Program-made: the position numbers and the translations under genes
Notes under the pieces: generated by a model
What the model was told of the DNA's origin: nothing
Database searches by the model: none
Seen by the model: the letters and a program-made list of their open reading frames with translations, nothing else
Part shown: positions 33,022 to 44,388 of the stretch, piece by piece
Layout of the letters: every line of letters begins with the position of its first letter
Position numbering within the stretch: the first letter of the stretch is position 1
DNA from: Siniperca chuatsi
Taxonomy: Eukaryota > Chordata > Actinopteri > Centrarchiformes > Sinipercidae
NCBI RefSeq assembly: GCF_020085105.1
Contig: NC_058057.1
Span: 27,878,542-27,942,541 of the forward strand
Reading direction: 5' to 3'
DNA length: 64,000 nt

Positions 33022-33501
33022 CGCAGCCTCCTCACTCATCACAGTATTGATCCAACAACAAAGACAATCAACTAAATTCTGATTCTGCACATAAACAATA
33101 GAGATAATCAGTTAAAAGCAGCAGCGGAACAAAGACAATCTGCTCGGTCTCCATCAGTCTGACAGCATCTTTAAACTTTGTGATGCAGCGATGCAACTGT
33201 TGTGAACGCACACGCACGCACCCGCGCGCACGCGCACGCAGGAGACACTGGGTTCACTGTGACCTCAGATAAACCGGCCGACAGCGCCAAAATAAGACAA
33301 CAGCAGCCGCTAGCAGCGTCAACAAGCTAACCCGGAGCCCGGTTTACCGCTCCGGCGCGTGTTGTTATGAGCGCGCAGGTTAACGGCTCCGTTATTAAAC
33401 AGCAGCGGCAACTTTTGTAATGAAATACCGGCCGTTAAGACGGGCAGTTTGGCTGGACGTGAACTCACCTGACAGGAGCGCTCCGCCGTGAAGCTGAGCA
33501 T
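26397..33501 (-). CDS. klf11: Kruppel-like factor 11 (TIEG2-type zinc-finger repressor)
   Basis: Four coding exons on the minus strand: 33469-33501, 29718-29939, 28060-28933, 26397-26692. All introns are GT-AG and the frame closes to 474 aa. The nuclear protein binds GC boxes through three C2H2 fingers at about residues 351-375, 381-405 and 411-433. The link between fingers 1 and 2 is split by the last intron. Residues about 33-46 ([14 protein letters not shown]) form the amphipathic Sin3-interacting helix. A TPPHSP motif, the TSVIRHT repressor motif and a Pro/Ser-rich middle follow. The motifs RPLTPTSDS and [12 protein letters not shown], plus the RRRNYVC finger start, match KLF11 rather than KLF10. 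The 11-residue first exon ([11 protein letters not shown]) looks more like the KLF10 N-terminus. Met15 in exon 2 is an alternative start. The neighbours taf1b and rrm2 support the KLF11 assignment. Confidence 0.94.
26925..27965. repeat. 53-bp minisatellite, ~20 copies, klf11 intron 3
   Basis: Twenty copies of a unit containing GCCACCGTACGGGAGCGCAG, followed by CCTCACTGA and a CTGCTAGCG or CAGCTAGCG variant. The full unit is 53 bases. A shorter variant of about 48 bases lacks the GTGGCG segment. Copies are nearly identical, with mosaic GAACT/GAGCA and TTTCATTT/TTTAATTT states. It lies within the intron that splits the zinc-finger coding region and stops about 95 bases before exon 3. Probably a length-variable VNTR. 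Confidence 0.97.
28950..29700. other. klf11 intron 2, AT-rich, no element seen
   Basis: Intron sequence rich in A/T runs, with no repeat array, open frame or RNA gene that I can support. Confidence 0.5.
30180..31770. repeat. Degenerate ~160-bp tandem repeat, klf11 intron 1
   Basis: The phrase GAGTTGGGATCCCAAATG or a close variant recurs at about 30198, 30323, 30508, 30662, 30825, 30984, 31127, 31333, 31483 and 31602. Spacing is roughly 115-205 bases. Between the phrases come other shared words in the same order: TCTTCTTTTCACAGCAAC, a GTCCAGAAAATCTGTTTGA-like word, CTGAGTTCCCTAATGATT, and GATTCAGACTGGCTCCC in some units. About ten diverged units are present, far older than the other arrays in the window. 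Confidence 0.85.
32982..33019. repeat. (CA)n microsatellite, klf11 intron 1
   Basis: About nineteen uninterrupted AC units. No other content. Confidence 0.95.
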
Positions 33502-33990
33502 CAGGAAGAGTTCAATGCGCGACAAAACGTGTAAACTAGCGGCAGAGACGGTGTCGGGAGTGCGGGCAGTCAATAATAAGCGCCGAGCTTCAGCCGGCAG
33601 ACTGGCTTCAGCTGAGCGGAGCGCCCAAAAAAACAAAAAGACCAGAAAAAAAAAATAAAACACAGAAACAAAATTCAGAGCTGTCTGGCGGGTGGTAACA
33701 CGCAGCCAATCAGGGGCAAAGGTGTAGCGGGCTCCGGCCAATCCCAGGCGAGGCGGTGCGTGATCAGTACGTGGCCGCGACGCGATTGGCCCGACGCGGG
33801 GTGCGTGGCTGTCGGGGGGCGTGGCCGGGGAGTCAGCGGTGTCAGAGTAAACCCGGTGAACCCGGCAGCGCGCTCGAACTGGGTGAAAGGCTGGGAAGCA
33901 GACAGGCGCGAGGCGGGACCGCGACACCCGCGAGCGCGCGCGCGCGCGAGCGCGAGGCAGGTAGTGAGCAACTGCAGAGACAATATAAAA
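33502..33990 (-). promoter_or_regulatory. klf11: klf11 5' UTR and CpG-rich promoter
   Basis: Immediately upstream of the klf11 start the sequence becomes GC-rich. It has many CpGs, several GGCGGG/GGGCGTGG-type GC or CACCC boxes (near 33790-33835) and ATTGG boxes near 33705, 33735 and 33785. It ends in a GCGCGCGCGCGCGAGCGCGAG tract around 33933-33955. No clear TATA box lies near the start codon. The pattern fits a TATA-less CpG-island promoter; GC boxes could allow Sp/KLF autoregulation, which is inference. Confidence 0.6.
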
Positions 33991-36850
33991 TACAAAAAAC
34001 ATCAACTATTAACTAAAATAATAAAAAGACAACATGAAATACGATCATATTTATATAAAATGTATTCATAAACAGTCATCCTGACGCTTGATGTGTTTTT
34101 ATGGTTGAAACTTGACATACAAATGTGTGTGTTGTCGACTTAATTAGCTCTTATTTTTATAAAATGTTTTCATAAACAGTTATCTTGATGTGTTGATGTT
34201 TTTTTTTTTTTAAAGTCTAATCATATTAGAATATTATGGTCATGCTAAATATAAGCTATTAATACAAATGTGTCACTTTATCTGGATTTATTTAATGTTT
34301 TGTTGTTGTTTTTCTGCCCTGTGCTGAAGAAACAAAGGGTTTCATGGTTGAAATGACAAAAATATGAACTGAAAAATACATGTGTTGTCAACTGAATTAG
34401 CTCTTATTTTTATTAGAGCTGACACAATTTGTCCATTAATCGATTAGTTATTAAATAATAATAAAAATGTGCCGTTTCCAGCTTCTCAAATGTGATTAAT
34501 CGCTGGTTTTCTTCCTCTTCTATGACAGTAAACTGAATATCACTCGGAGCGAGCGATTTAAACGTGTCGACCCTGGGAAATTATGATGAGCAAAATATAA
34601 TCATTGGCTGCAGGCTGAATGGTTTTGTATGCGTCGTATCCACCTGAGTGAGTATATTGTGCTGAAGCTGATGTGAGACTCATGTAAAATGTAGATGTAA
34701 ACACGAGTGTGTGGAGGAGGGCCGAACCACAGGAGCGCCACATCCTTTTCTCCGCAGATTATAAACAACATGCACGTCTTTCCCCGCACAGGCGGACGGA
34801 GGATAAAAGGAGGGACGACGGGCGAAACCGACATTAGACGAGACTGGAGTGTGGAGACGGCTTCGGGCCGCCGGTTAGCTTCCACGCTAACTCGAGCGTG
34901 TGTTTGTGACTTTCGCAGCAGACGGGTTCCCGCAGCACGTGCAAAAGGTCAACGCTCAAGAAAGATTAAAAATGAAAGTGTGAAGTCGGTCCTCAGCATT
35001 TCTCCCCTCACGTGCTGCACGGACTCGGACTCGGACGCGCGCCCGTTCAGTACCGCCGAACAAACGGAGGAGGAAATGAAGGATCAAGACGAGACAAAGG
35101 GACAAACAAAAGCTCAGATCCTGCCGCTCGGAGGCCCTCAACACATTTCCTTATTGTCTTCTTCCTGTATCATTTTATTCTCTGCTCTCCTGCGAGTCCA
35201 TCTACCTCCCCCGCCCTCCTCCTCACCCCCTCCCCACCGGGCCGATGAACCCGGGGACTCCTATGCGTCGAGGTTGTAAACAGCCTCTCCAATAAAAAGT
35301 CCAGGGCGGGGCTAGAAGGCAGCACCACCACCACCGCCGCCGCCCTCCCCCCACCCCCTCACACACTCGTGCACACGCCGCCCAGCGCCGGCTCCTTTGT
35401 TGTGGCTGCACGTTAACCCTTTAAGCTGCTGCAAGAGGCTGGAGGTCGAGCCGCACCGCCGCCAGCAGCAATGTGACATGAACAAACAGGAGGAGGAGGA
35501 GGAGGAGGAGGGGGGCAGGGAGGAGGAAGGTGGAGGTGATGGTGGCCCGTGGCGATACGTCACCCTGTCTGATAGAGGCAGACAAAGAGCTCCTTTCATT
35601 CCCCCCAACGCTGTTTGTGATGCTTCAGCTATCGGCGTTTGACTGACGGGAGAGATCTCCTCTCGCGGCCTGCAGCTCGCGCACAAACCCGATAAACAGC
35701 TTCATTATTCAAAGTAAATTAGCTCAACATGCTGCTGCTGTAACTGTCTGCAGAGCGAGAGAGAGCGAGAGAGAGAGGGGTGAAGTCAGAAAACTGGGAC
35801 AAAAGCAGATCTGGCAGCAGGCAGGGGTGACGCGAGTTCATTTTCATTTTCAAGTTCAGTGAGGTTGTGAAATAAAAAAAGGAAAAAGCAAAAACACACA
35901 GGCGGTCCGTCCACACGAAACGGTTTCCAGGCAGAAAACACTGCCAGGACTCCTTGTGCAGGAGGAAACCAGAGAAGAAGAAGAAGAAGAAGCAGCAGCT
36001 CGGGAAGCTGTTCGCAGGACGAACCTGCAACAGACTCCCATCGCTCACTGAACTCACGACGGGAGATGCCGCACTGCATTGTGGGAGGAGAAACATTTCT
36101 CCTTCTTCCCGTTCTGTAAAACTAAAGACGCACTCCTTAACGTTGTTACAGCCCCCAAACGTTATCAGTTATTGGTTTATTTCACAGTAAATGAGTTTTT
36201 ATCCGTCGTCCTGTCGAAACAGAAGATTAAAATGACAAAGTTGTTGTTGTGATTATAAGCAAGTAGAGCAACAATAAGACGCACCGACCTTTAAAGCATG
36301 CAACACACAGGCTCACAGTACAAGACGTTCAAAACAACGAAGAGGGGGACGTTCGTGTTGACGAAACACTCAACAGTAGCGTTTTAGCGACACAGCGACC
36401 GGTCCGGCTCCGGACCTCACCGACCGGTCCGGACCTCACCGACCACCAGCCAGTCGGAGCTCTGTAGGTGTGATTACGAGCCAGAAAGGAGCCGACAGAA
36501 AAGTCGGCAACAAAAACAGTGACGAGCGTCGGGAAACGCCTCTCGTTCACGCCAGCTTTTACGACGACACGATTTTGCAGAGAAATCGTTCAAATGCAAT
36601 CACAACAATCAGTGGAATCGCTCGCGGCGACGAAGTAAAGCCGAGTTCAAATTTTGCGGAGAAGCGAACGCGCCCCAACAGCGAACCGTCTTAACAGAGC
36701 CGAGCTCTGATTGGCCGGAGAGGCCAACACGGAGGAAGCTGTCGTAGCCTATTAGCTGTGTGTGTCGAAGCTCCTCAGAGTAAAAACTGGTTCACACACA
36801 GTCAGAGACAGGAAGACGTCGTGCTGATACAGCTGTTACTGTGGAGCGCC
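33991..36850. other. Intergenic, upstream of klf11; no gene supported
   Basis: The first 700 bases are AT-rich. From 34.8 to 35.7 kb the DNA is GC-richer, with purine tracts (GAGGAGG runs at 35489-35540, GAGA runs at 35755-35780). Open frames here have low-complexity Pro/Ser or Glu/Gly composition and no recognised domain. CpG-rich patches could be regulatory, but nothing specific is shown. Confidence 0.45.
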
Positions 36851-36859
36851 AAAACAACA

Positions 36860-36985
36860 GCAGAGCATTATGGGATTTGTAGTATTAGCGGTGAATGCGC
36901 TGTATAATACCGGCGGGCCAGCTCTAGTAGCCATTTGGTAAATTTGGCCCGCGGGCCAGAGTTTGACAGCTATGCTGTGGACACT
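36860..36985. repeat. Transposon-derived fragment (GGCCCGCGGGCCAGAG type)
   Basis: The sequence GGCCCGCGGGCCAGAGTTTG beside a TATGGGATTTGTAGT word resembles ends of hAT-like non-autonomous elements found across vertebrates. No coding part is present. The assignment is by remembered motif style only. Confidence 0.4.
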
Positions 36986-37369
36986 TACTGTCCTGTTAGC
37001 GACAGAGCTAACAAACTTGCTAACTGACAATTGGAATGGTAGCTAGCTAGGAGAGCTATTGTGAACATGACTGTGACTGGCTAACGCTAGCATGGTCCCT
37101 GCTGGCTAGCTGGCTAGCTCGTTAGCTCACCAGCTACTGTAGTTCACCAACTAGCCTGAAAGCAAGAACCCTCCCTCCCAAAACAGAAACCATCTCGCAC
37201 GAACACAACGAAAAATCAAATGCAGCAAAATGGACGTTCAGTTGGATTATCAGGCTACAAAACGATTGCTAGCACAAAAATAAAGAACTGACTAACTGCT
37301 ACAGCGAGTAAAAGTCTTGCTACAGCTAATGTAGCTAATTTATGTTGTTTATTGTATTTGAAACTGTGT

Positions 37370-37465
37370 TTTCATGTTGCCTGTTCGGCCTTTTCCCAGG
37401 TCTCTCTGCTTTAGAGGGATTTTAATCTCAGTGAGACTTGTACTCGGTAAATAAAGGAAAAGACG
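37370..37465 (+). mobile_element. Solo LINE 3' end (L2-type tail)
   Basis: The words AATCTCAGTGAGACTTG and CGGTAAATAAAGGAAAA resemble the 3' untranslated tail of fish L2-type LINEs. No reverse transcriptase sequence precedes it. Heavily truncated. Confidence 0.5.
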
Positions 37466-38109
37466 AACAAGCAGCAAAAAAATATCTGAATTTCTATCAA
37501 TCAGTTCATTTTATTTCACACCTGCAGTCCAGATGAGGAAGACAGAAGAAATAAAATAATTACTTTTAATTCAAAATTGTTTTTCAAACTTCAAAAAAAT
37601 TATTTGGAAACTCAAAAGTTTGAAATGTAAACGTTAAGTTCAGGTTTAGCACAGTTTAATAAGTGTAAAAGCCTAATGAAGCTAAGTTTAAGTTATTTTA
37701 ATCGTAACTAATACAGATCGATGCTTCTCTGGAAGAAACAAGCCTCTGATCTAAAACACAGAAGAGTCCGTTATATTTTCTCATATATTATATCACGATG
37801 TACCGACGTTCCTCAATCACCGCTATCCGAGGTGATAATTGGCTGGCCGTTGTCATGGAAACGAGGGAGCGCCGCGAGTTGATGCCGCCAACCCGAGCCC
37901 GTCTAACAGGACCGCACCAAGAGAAGAAGCAAACACTGAACTGTGTAGATTTGTGAGGTCCGATTACAGTTTTAGACCGGGAGGACATTTTATAAAGTGA
38001 CTTTTTCTCACGTCTTCAAAGTGCTGTTTGAGCGTTAAGACTTGGTTTAAGCATAAAGGCTGTAATCGGGTTTAATTTAAGGTTAGGGTTAAAGAGTAAC
38101 TAAACCTCC

Positions 38110-38285
38110 AAACCTTTTCAATTCAATTCAGTTGTATTTATACAGCGCCAATTCATAACAGGAGTTATCTCATTGTGCTTTTCCTACAGAGCCGGTCCGG
38201 ACCGAACTCTTTATAATATTAATTACAGAGACCCAACAAAATCCCCGTTTCAGCTGGGAACCACTGGATGTGGGCAGTTAGCGGT
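38110..38285 (+). repeat. Interspersed repeat (TTTATACAGCGCCAATTC type)
   Basis: The words TTGTATTTATACAGCGCCAA and AGGAGTTATCTCATTGTGCT, then ACAGAGACCCAACAAAATCC, are characteristic of an abundant teleost interspersed repeat (from memory). A shorter relative lies near 25776-25830. Non-coding. Confidence 0.55.
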
Positions 38286-39820
38286 GTTGTTGACGGATTC
38301 AGGTCCAAATCTGGACATTTTAGTGCAAAGTGTTTGAATTCTACATATTTTGTTATAAATATGCAGAGCGACAGGTTGAAACCCGCCTTTGCAATTTAAT
38401 TTAGCTACTGGCCGATCTGGACGCAGCTTTCGTCGCCAACCGACCCCGCTCCTAATATAAACCGACTTCTACCGACTCCACAGACGGTTAGCGTTCGTCA
38501 GCTAGCGGCCAGGACGGGTCGGCACCGTAGCTTTCCCAGCTGCAAAGCTTGCTCTAGTTTTTGCTAACCCCTTACTCAATTTTGGCGCAGTGGTTCGGAC
38601 CTGTGCACCGGACTGCACTCTTTCCCTCGATGGATCCGATAAACAGCGGCTAACTCACTGACACGCGCTCACCTGAGAGCCGCTAACGTTAGCGCTCAGC
38701 TACCACACAGGCACCTTTACAAAGGGCCACGAAGGTGCTTCTGGCGGTCAAAGCTCCCGCGGACTCTCTGTGTTTCCAGCGAGGACTCGGCCCATTCATA
38801 TTCTGAATAGAGATTTTGATTATTAGCCATAATGTCGTGAACATCGAAGGCGGACTCACCGCGAGCTATGAGACTGCGAAACGATGGTTTATGCTCCTGC
38901 AGAAGCCACGAGTCTGTGTGAAAACAACTTTGTTTTAAGGAAAAACACGTTTTATTCGAGATCGCGTGAAGTACTACACTACCCACAGTCCTGAAGCGTT
39001 ACAGCGACGTCTCTGATTGGTGGAGCTAGCTGTTACCATGGAAATGTTTACCGCACCCACAAACGCGACCCCACGAATGGCTAGTGAGCTTTTTTTTTAA
39101 ACAGGTTTAGCTAGTGAGTTACAGCTACAAACATCTGCTGCATTTTTTAAACATGCTGGGAGGGAGGGAGCTAGCAGAGGTTAGGGGTTTAGTTACGCTT
39201 CAAGGTCCAGGGGAAGTATCATGGACCCTCGTGGATCCTCAAAAGTATAGAAACATGTGTGTCTGAAGGCTTGTTCTGCTGCTCGTCATCAGTCTGTCAG
39301 GATAAGAGCTTCACTTAAACCAGCACCGACGTAAAAAGGTCAGAAATAAATCCTCTACTCTGTGTGACCCTGCACATTGCTGCAGGGTCAAAGGTCGTTC
39401 CTCCTCCGAGACTTCCAAGAATCAGACCTCCAGGAACTACAAGCCCCCCCCCCCGACACGCTTACATTGCTCACGTTCACATTCAGACTTTGCTGCTGTT
39501 TGGAAATTCAGCCGTTTTTGTTTCATGTTAAAAAGACCAAACTAATGCATTTTCTGTTTTAATGTTTATCCCAAATCCTCACGCAGACACCAGGAAGCCC
39601 GTCAGCGCGTCATGTAAAACCTCCACTGGACAACGAGAGGCTGCGTTCAAATCCTCCTCCATGTTTCAAACTGTTCGTAGTCAGTTTAACGTCATCGTCA
39701 CTTTAGTTTACTGCTAACAGAGCATGAAGCGTCGCTGCTGTTGCTATGGTTACATGCAGGTTAATACAGCAGCCAGCGCCGTACTCTGAGATCAGACCAG
39801 GAACCTTTAGTCCCTGACTT
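38286..39820. other. Intergenic, no gene seen
   Basis: Mixed-composition non-coding DNA with GCTAGC/GTTAGC-rich patches (near 38480-38530, 38690 and 39100). No exon with a recognised domain and no RNA gene. Confidence 0.5.
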
Positions 39821-39821
39821 C

Positions 39822-40478
39822 CGTCCCTGAGCTTAGTTTAGTTCAGATTAAGTCCCGACTGTAGTTCATGATCTTAGTCCCAGATTTAGTCCTTGTGTTA
39901 GTCCCTGAATGTGGTCCTTGAGTTTAGTTCCCGAGTTTAGTCCCCGAGTTTAGTTCCCAAGTTTAGTTCCCAAGTTTATACCGAGTTTATCCCCCGAGTT
40001 TAGTTCCCAAGTTTATCCCCCGAGTTTAGTCCCTGAGTTTAGTTCCCGAGTTTAGTCCCCGAGTTTATCCTGAGTTTAGTTCCCGAGTTTATCCCCCGAG
40101 TTTAGTTCCCGAGTTTATCCTGAGTTTAGTTCCCGAGTTTATCCCCCGAGTTTATCCCCCGAGTTTAGTTCCCGAGTTTAGTTCCCGAGTTTAGTTCCCG
40201 AGTTTAGTTCCCGAGTTTAGTTCCCGAGTTTAGTTCCCGAGTTTAGTTCCCGAGTTTAGTCCCTGAGTTTAGTCCCCGAGTTTATCCCCCGAGTTTAGTC
40301 CCCGAGTTTAGTTCCCAAGTTTAGTCCCCAAGTTTAGTCCCTGAGTTTATCCCCCGAGTTTAGTCCCCGAGTTTAGTTCCCAAGTTTAGTCCCTGAGTTT
40401 AGTTCAAAAGTTTAGCTCCCCAGTTTAGTTCCTGACTTCAGCCCCTGAGTTTGGTCCTGTGTTTAATTCCTAAATTTA
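39822..40478. repeat. 13-bp minisatellite (GAGTTTAGTTCCC), ~45 imperfect copies
   Basis: Units of 12-14 bases with the core GAGTTTAG followed by TCCC, TTCCC or TCCCC. They are perfect over 40165-40255 and progressively degenerate toward both ends (CTTAGTTTAGTTCAGATTAAG on the left, TTTAGTTCCTGACTTCAGCC on the right). The graded decay shows a centre of recent expansion. Non-coding. Confidence 0.95.
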
Positions 40479-43400
40479 GTTTCTGGGACTGTTTGGTCCA
40501 AGAAGCTCAGAGTCTGATCGGGGCAACAGATGTGACTTCGCTCCAAAGCAAACAGCAACGACCTCACCGACCACGGACACACCCACACTGAGTCTGTATG
40601 TGTGTGTGGGGAGGAAGGGAGGGGTGGGGGGGGGGTCCCGGGTGGGTGGGGTCACTGGAATGTAGGTCACACTCCATCCGCCATCCAGGACGAGGCGGGT
40701 GGAGCAGCGAGCGCGCCGTCGCTGCACACAATGAAAGTTTCTTTCTTTTCTTTCTGCAGTCGAGATGAAAACACTCCGCTAACGTTTCTGCACACGTGAT
40801 CCGGATCACTGTGATCTCTCGGTCCACACATGTGTATCCAGAGCCGGACAGTAAGAATGTAAATATCTGCTCCGGTTTAGATGTCGTCCTACTTTCCTTG
40901 AGTATTTCTTTCCCTGCCACACTTCAGGGGGGGAATCTACTTCTTACTCCTCTACGTTTGTCCGACAGCTGGAGTCACATTTTACATTCAGCAGGAGATA
41001 AATATGGCTGCCGTCCGGTAAAAAGGTCCGCTTTTCATTCAGGGAATCCTGTTCGTCACTCCCGCCACTAGCAAAGCTTTAACACGTACTTTGGATCTGA
41101 CGGAGTCTGTTTCATCAGCAGCTTTGCTTCACTGGAGTTTATCAGAGTCTCTTAACATCACCTGTGGTTTATATCTCGTTTCCGCCTGATCAACGCTCAC
41201 CTGTTCGTGAAGTTTGATCATTAGCGTAACCGCCGCCCTTTAAAGTGAGGTCGGGAGTTTTGCATCATTCTGTTATTTGCTGTTGTTTTCAGTAACAGAT
41301 TTAAACTCTCAGATGAAGTAATTCAGGCAGAAAACTTCAGAGAAACTTCTAAATATCGTGTAAACGTGTCTTTAATCGCTTTCCTTCGTTCTTCACCTTC
41401 TTTGCTTTCTTATCGTCTCTCTCTTTGCCGTCTTCCTTTCTTTTTATTCTGGCTGTTCCAACCTTTCCTTTCAGCACATCCACGCTTCTCGCCTCGGTTT
41501 CTCTTTCTGCTTTAGATCCTGTCCTTTCTCCCCGCCTTTCCTCCCTCGAAAACTGAGGACATTTTTGAGAAGTTAGGACACTTTTGGAAAGTGAGGATGT
41601 TTTTGGGGATTTTTTGACATTAGCTTTACATCCTCAGCTCTTTCCCTTCCTTTGTTTCTTCCACTTTCCTCAAACTTTTCACATCTTCATCAATGATTCA
41701 AACTGATTGAAGCCTCTGATCCTTCAACTCACAGGCGATGAGTTCGTCTTTAATAAATACTATTAACCCTTGTTCACACACACACACACACACACACTTT
41801 GTTCACATCGAACTCGTCTGTTTAGCTGACTTCAGTGAAAAGGATGATGAGACGTTTTTTTTTTCCGCAGAGGCAGCTGATTCCAGACCAGCAGCGAAAC
41901 GTCAACAAACACTTCCTGTATCGCTCTGCCCTCATTTCCTGTCGACAACTAACGTGTCATCAAAAAATCCTTTTCCACAAATTCATCCCCATGAGCCAAA
42001 TTTTCCCCTCTGCACAGAAATAAACGCATTCAATAAGCTGAAGAGAGGAAAAACACATGAAAATCTCACAGCTCGGAGCTGTTGGAAGGTGTGTTTTTGA
42101 TGGCGCTAGGCTAGTACTTTCCCCCTGCTTCCAGTCTTTGTGCTAAGCTAGGCTAAACACGTCCTCGACACAGAGACGAAACCGGTATCATCTAAAACAT
42201 TTGACTGAAATCAGAGGATTTATCTAAAAAGTTGGAGTTTTCCTTTAAAGCTAACATGTCAGCAAGCTCACACGTTAGCTGTCTAGCTAGAAAATGTTAG
42301 TTATAAACTTATTAGCGACTGAAGTCTGAAGAATTAACTAAAATAGGTGTAAAAAAAAAACCCCAAATATCATTTACATACGTTGACTGTCACAGGGATG
42401 AATGGTAAAACTATGCAGCTAATTTTCAACAGCAAAATATGTTTTGACGCAGCAACGCGAGGAAATGCTGTTAATTAACTTCTGGCAAGTCCCGAAAAAT
42501 GTTTGCGAATGTTTGTTTTCCACCAAAAATATCCAAACACGTTTGCTTTTAGCGTCACGAAAGTTTCGGATGGCGCTCGGCGTTCGGGCAGCGATCACGC
42601 TGGTCGCCACATCATCTTTGGGAAAGCTGTTCAGTTCTACAGAAACTTCATTTCTAGCAGATACGGTGCATTTTGGGTATTTCCTGAGCGGCAGTCTGTT
42701 AAAACCTCCCGAAATACGAAACGGGTCGATGTTGAAGTCGACGCAGACATTTTTAGCATTTCCCCTTTTCAGAATAAATGAACTGTACATCTGTCTGCGA
42801 TCTGTAGTTCTGTATTGGTCAGAAGCTCAACTTTTGTTTTTTTTGGGAGTCCAACATGTCTGCTGACCTGACTGCCGTCCTGCACTGATGAATGACCACT
42901 TCCTGTCTGACACAAACAGGAAACCCTTTGTACTCACTTTGTTTGTGTGCGTTTGTATCCAAGTTATTTTAACCCCATAACACCCTGCATGAACTCCGTT
43001 CACCGAACCAGCGCCTGCGAGACTTACAAGATGCAACATGTGCACTAAAGTACACATTCGAGGTACTTTACTTCCACTCGGCCTCGTCTCAGAGGGAAAT
43101 ATCGGACTTTTTACTGCGTTTGTCTGACGGCTTCAGTCACTTTACAGATCACAGTGTTTCATCCACTTCCTGTCCGGTGAAAACCTCGTATCTCCGGGTG
43201 TTTGTGACGAGCTGAAGGATGAAGAGTTTCCTTCATGTGCTGAGGAAACTCTCCTCCTCCTGAAGCTGAATAAACTCTTTAACCCCCCCTCGGATCAGCT
43301 GGGAAACGCATCGTCACAGAGCTGAAAACAGGCTGTTTCTCTGATACGTGGTTCTCACAGGACGGCGACGCTGCAAACACGTGATGACCTCATAGACCAT

Positions 43401-43590
43401 GATGCATTGCTGCAGGTTAAACTACCCAACAGGATATAAAGCAGTTAAAATGAGCTCAGCCTGAAACATCTGCAGCAGTAAAATGCAACACACACATGAA
43501 TTCAGCAGGAATATGAATCCAGAAACATCAGATATAATAAAACACTGACAGGAAGCGTTTTACTGCACAGGGACGACTCTCACTGAACAC
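40479..43590. other. Intergenic, no gene supported
   Basis: Non-coding apart from chance frames. It holds a (CA)12 microsatellite at 41775-41797, a MITE-family end at 42108-42156 and an inverted AGTACTT-family piece near 43040-43120. The block 42419-42866 carries overlapping long open frames on both strands, with no recognised domain. Confidence 0.45.
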
Positions 43591-43591
43591 T

Positions 43592-44388
43592 TTAACTTTA
43601 GCTGATTATACTTCATACTTTAAGTACATTTAGCTGATTATACTTCATACTTTAAGTAACTTCAGCTGATTATACTTCATACTTTAAGTAACTTCAGCTG
43701 ATTATACTTCATACTTTAAGTACATTCAGCTGATTATACTTCATACTTTAAGTAACTTTAGCTGATTATACTTCATACTTTAAGTAACTTCAGCTGATTA
43801 TACTTCATACTTTAAGTACATTTAGCTGATTATACTTCATACTTTAAGTACATTCAGCTGATTATACTTCATACTTTAAGTAACTTTAGCTGATTATACT
43901 TCATACTTTAAGTACATTCAGCTGATTATACTTCATACTTTAAGTACATTTAGCTGATTATACTTCATACTTTAAGTACATTTAGCTGATTATACTTCAT
44001 ACTTTAAGTACATTCAGCTGATTATACTTCATACTTTAAGTAACTTTAGCTGATTATACTTCATACTTTAAGTAACTTTAGCTGATTATACTTCATACTT
44101 TAAGTACATTTAGCTGATTATACTTCATACTTTAAGTAACTTTAGCTGATTATACTTCATACTTTAAGTACATTCAGCTGATTATACTTCATACTTTAAG
44201 TAACTTTAGCTGATTATACTTCATACTTTAAGTACATTCAGCTGATTATACTTCATACTTTAAGTAACTTTAGCTGATTATACTTCATACTTTAAGTACA
44301 TTCAGCTGATTATACTTCATACTTTAAGTAACTTTAGCTGATTATACTTCATACTTTAAGTACATTTAGCTGATTATACTTCATACTG
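43592..44388 (+). repeat. 32-bp minisatellite, 25 copies without a single indel
   Basis: The word AGCTGATTATACTTCATACT followed by TTAAGTAC or TTAAGTAA and ATT/CTT recurs 25 times. From the first (43601) to the last (44369) GCTGATTA is 768 bases, exactly 24 x 32. Variation is limited to a few positions: ACATT against AACTT, and T against C before AGCTG. Perfect spacing with only substitutions indicates a young array spread by unequal exchange. Intergenic and non-coding. Confidence 0.97.

Noticed and set aside
26397..33501. Assignment to klf10
   Set aside because: Only the 11-residue first exon looks like KLF10; the fingers, the middle motifs and the neighbours fit KLF11.
33319..34005. 228-codon minus-strand frame over the klf11 first exon
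   Set aside because: Crosses the exon 1 donor and the CpG island; only the 11 codons at 33469-33501 belong to klf11.
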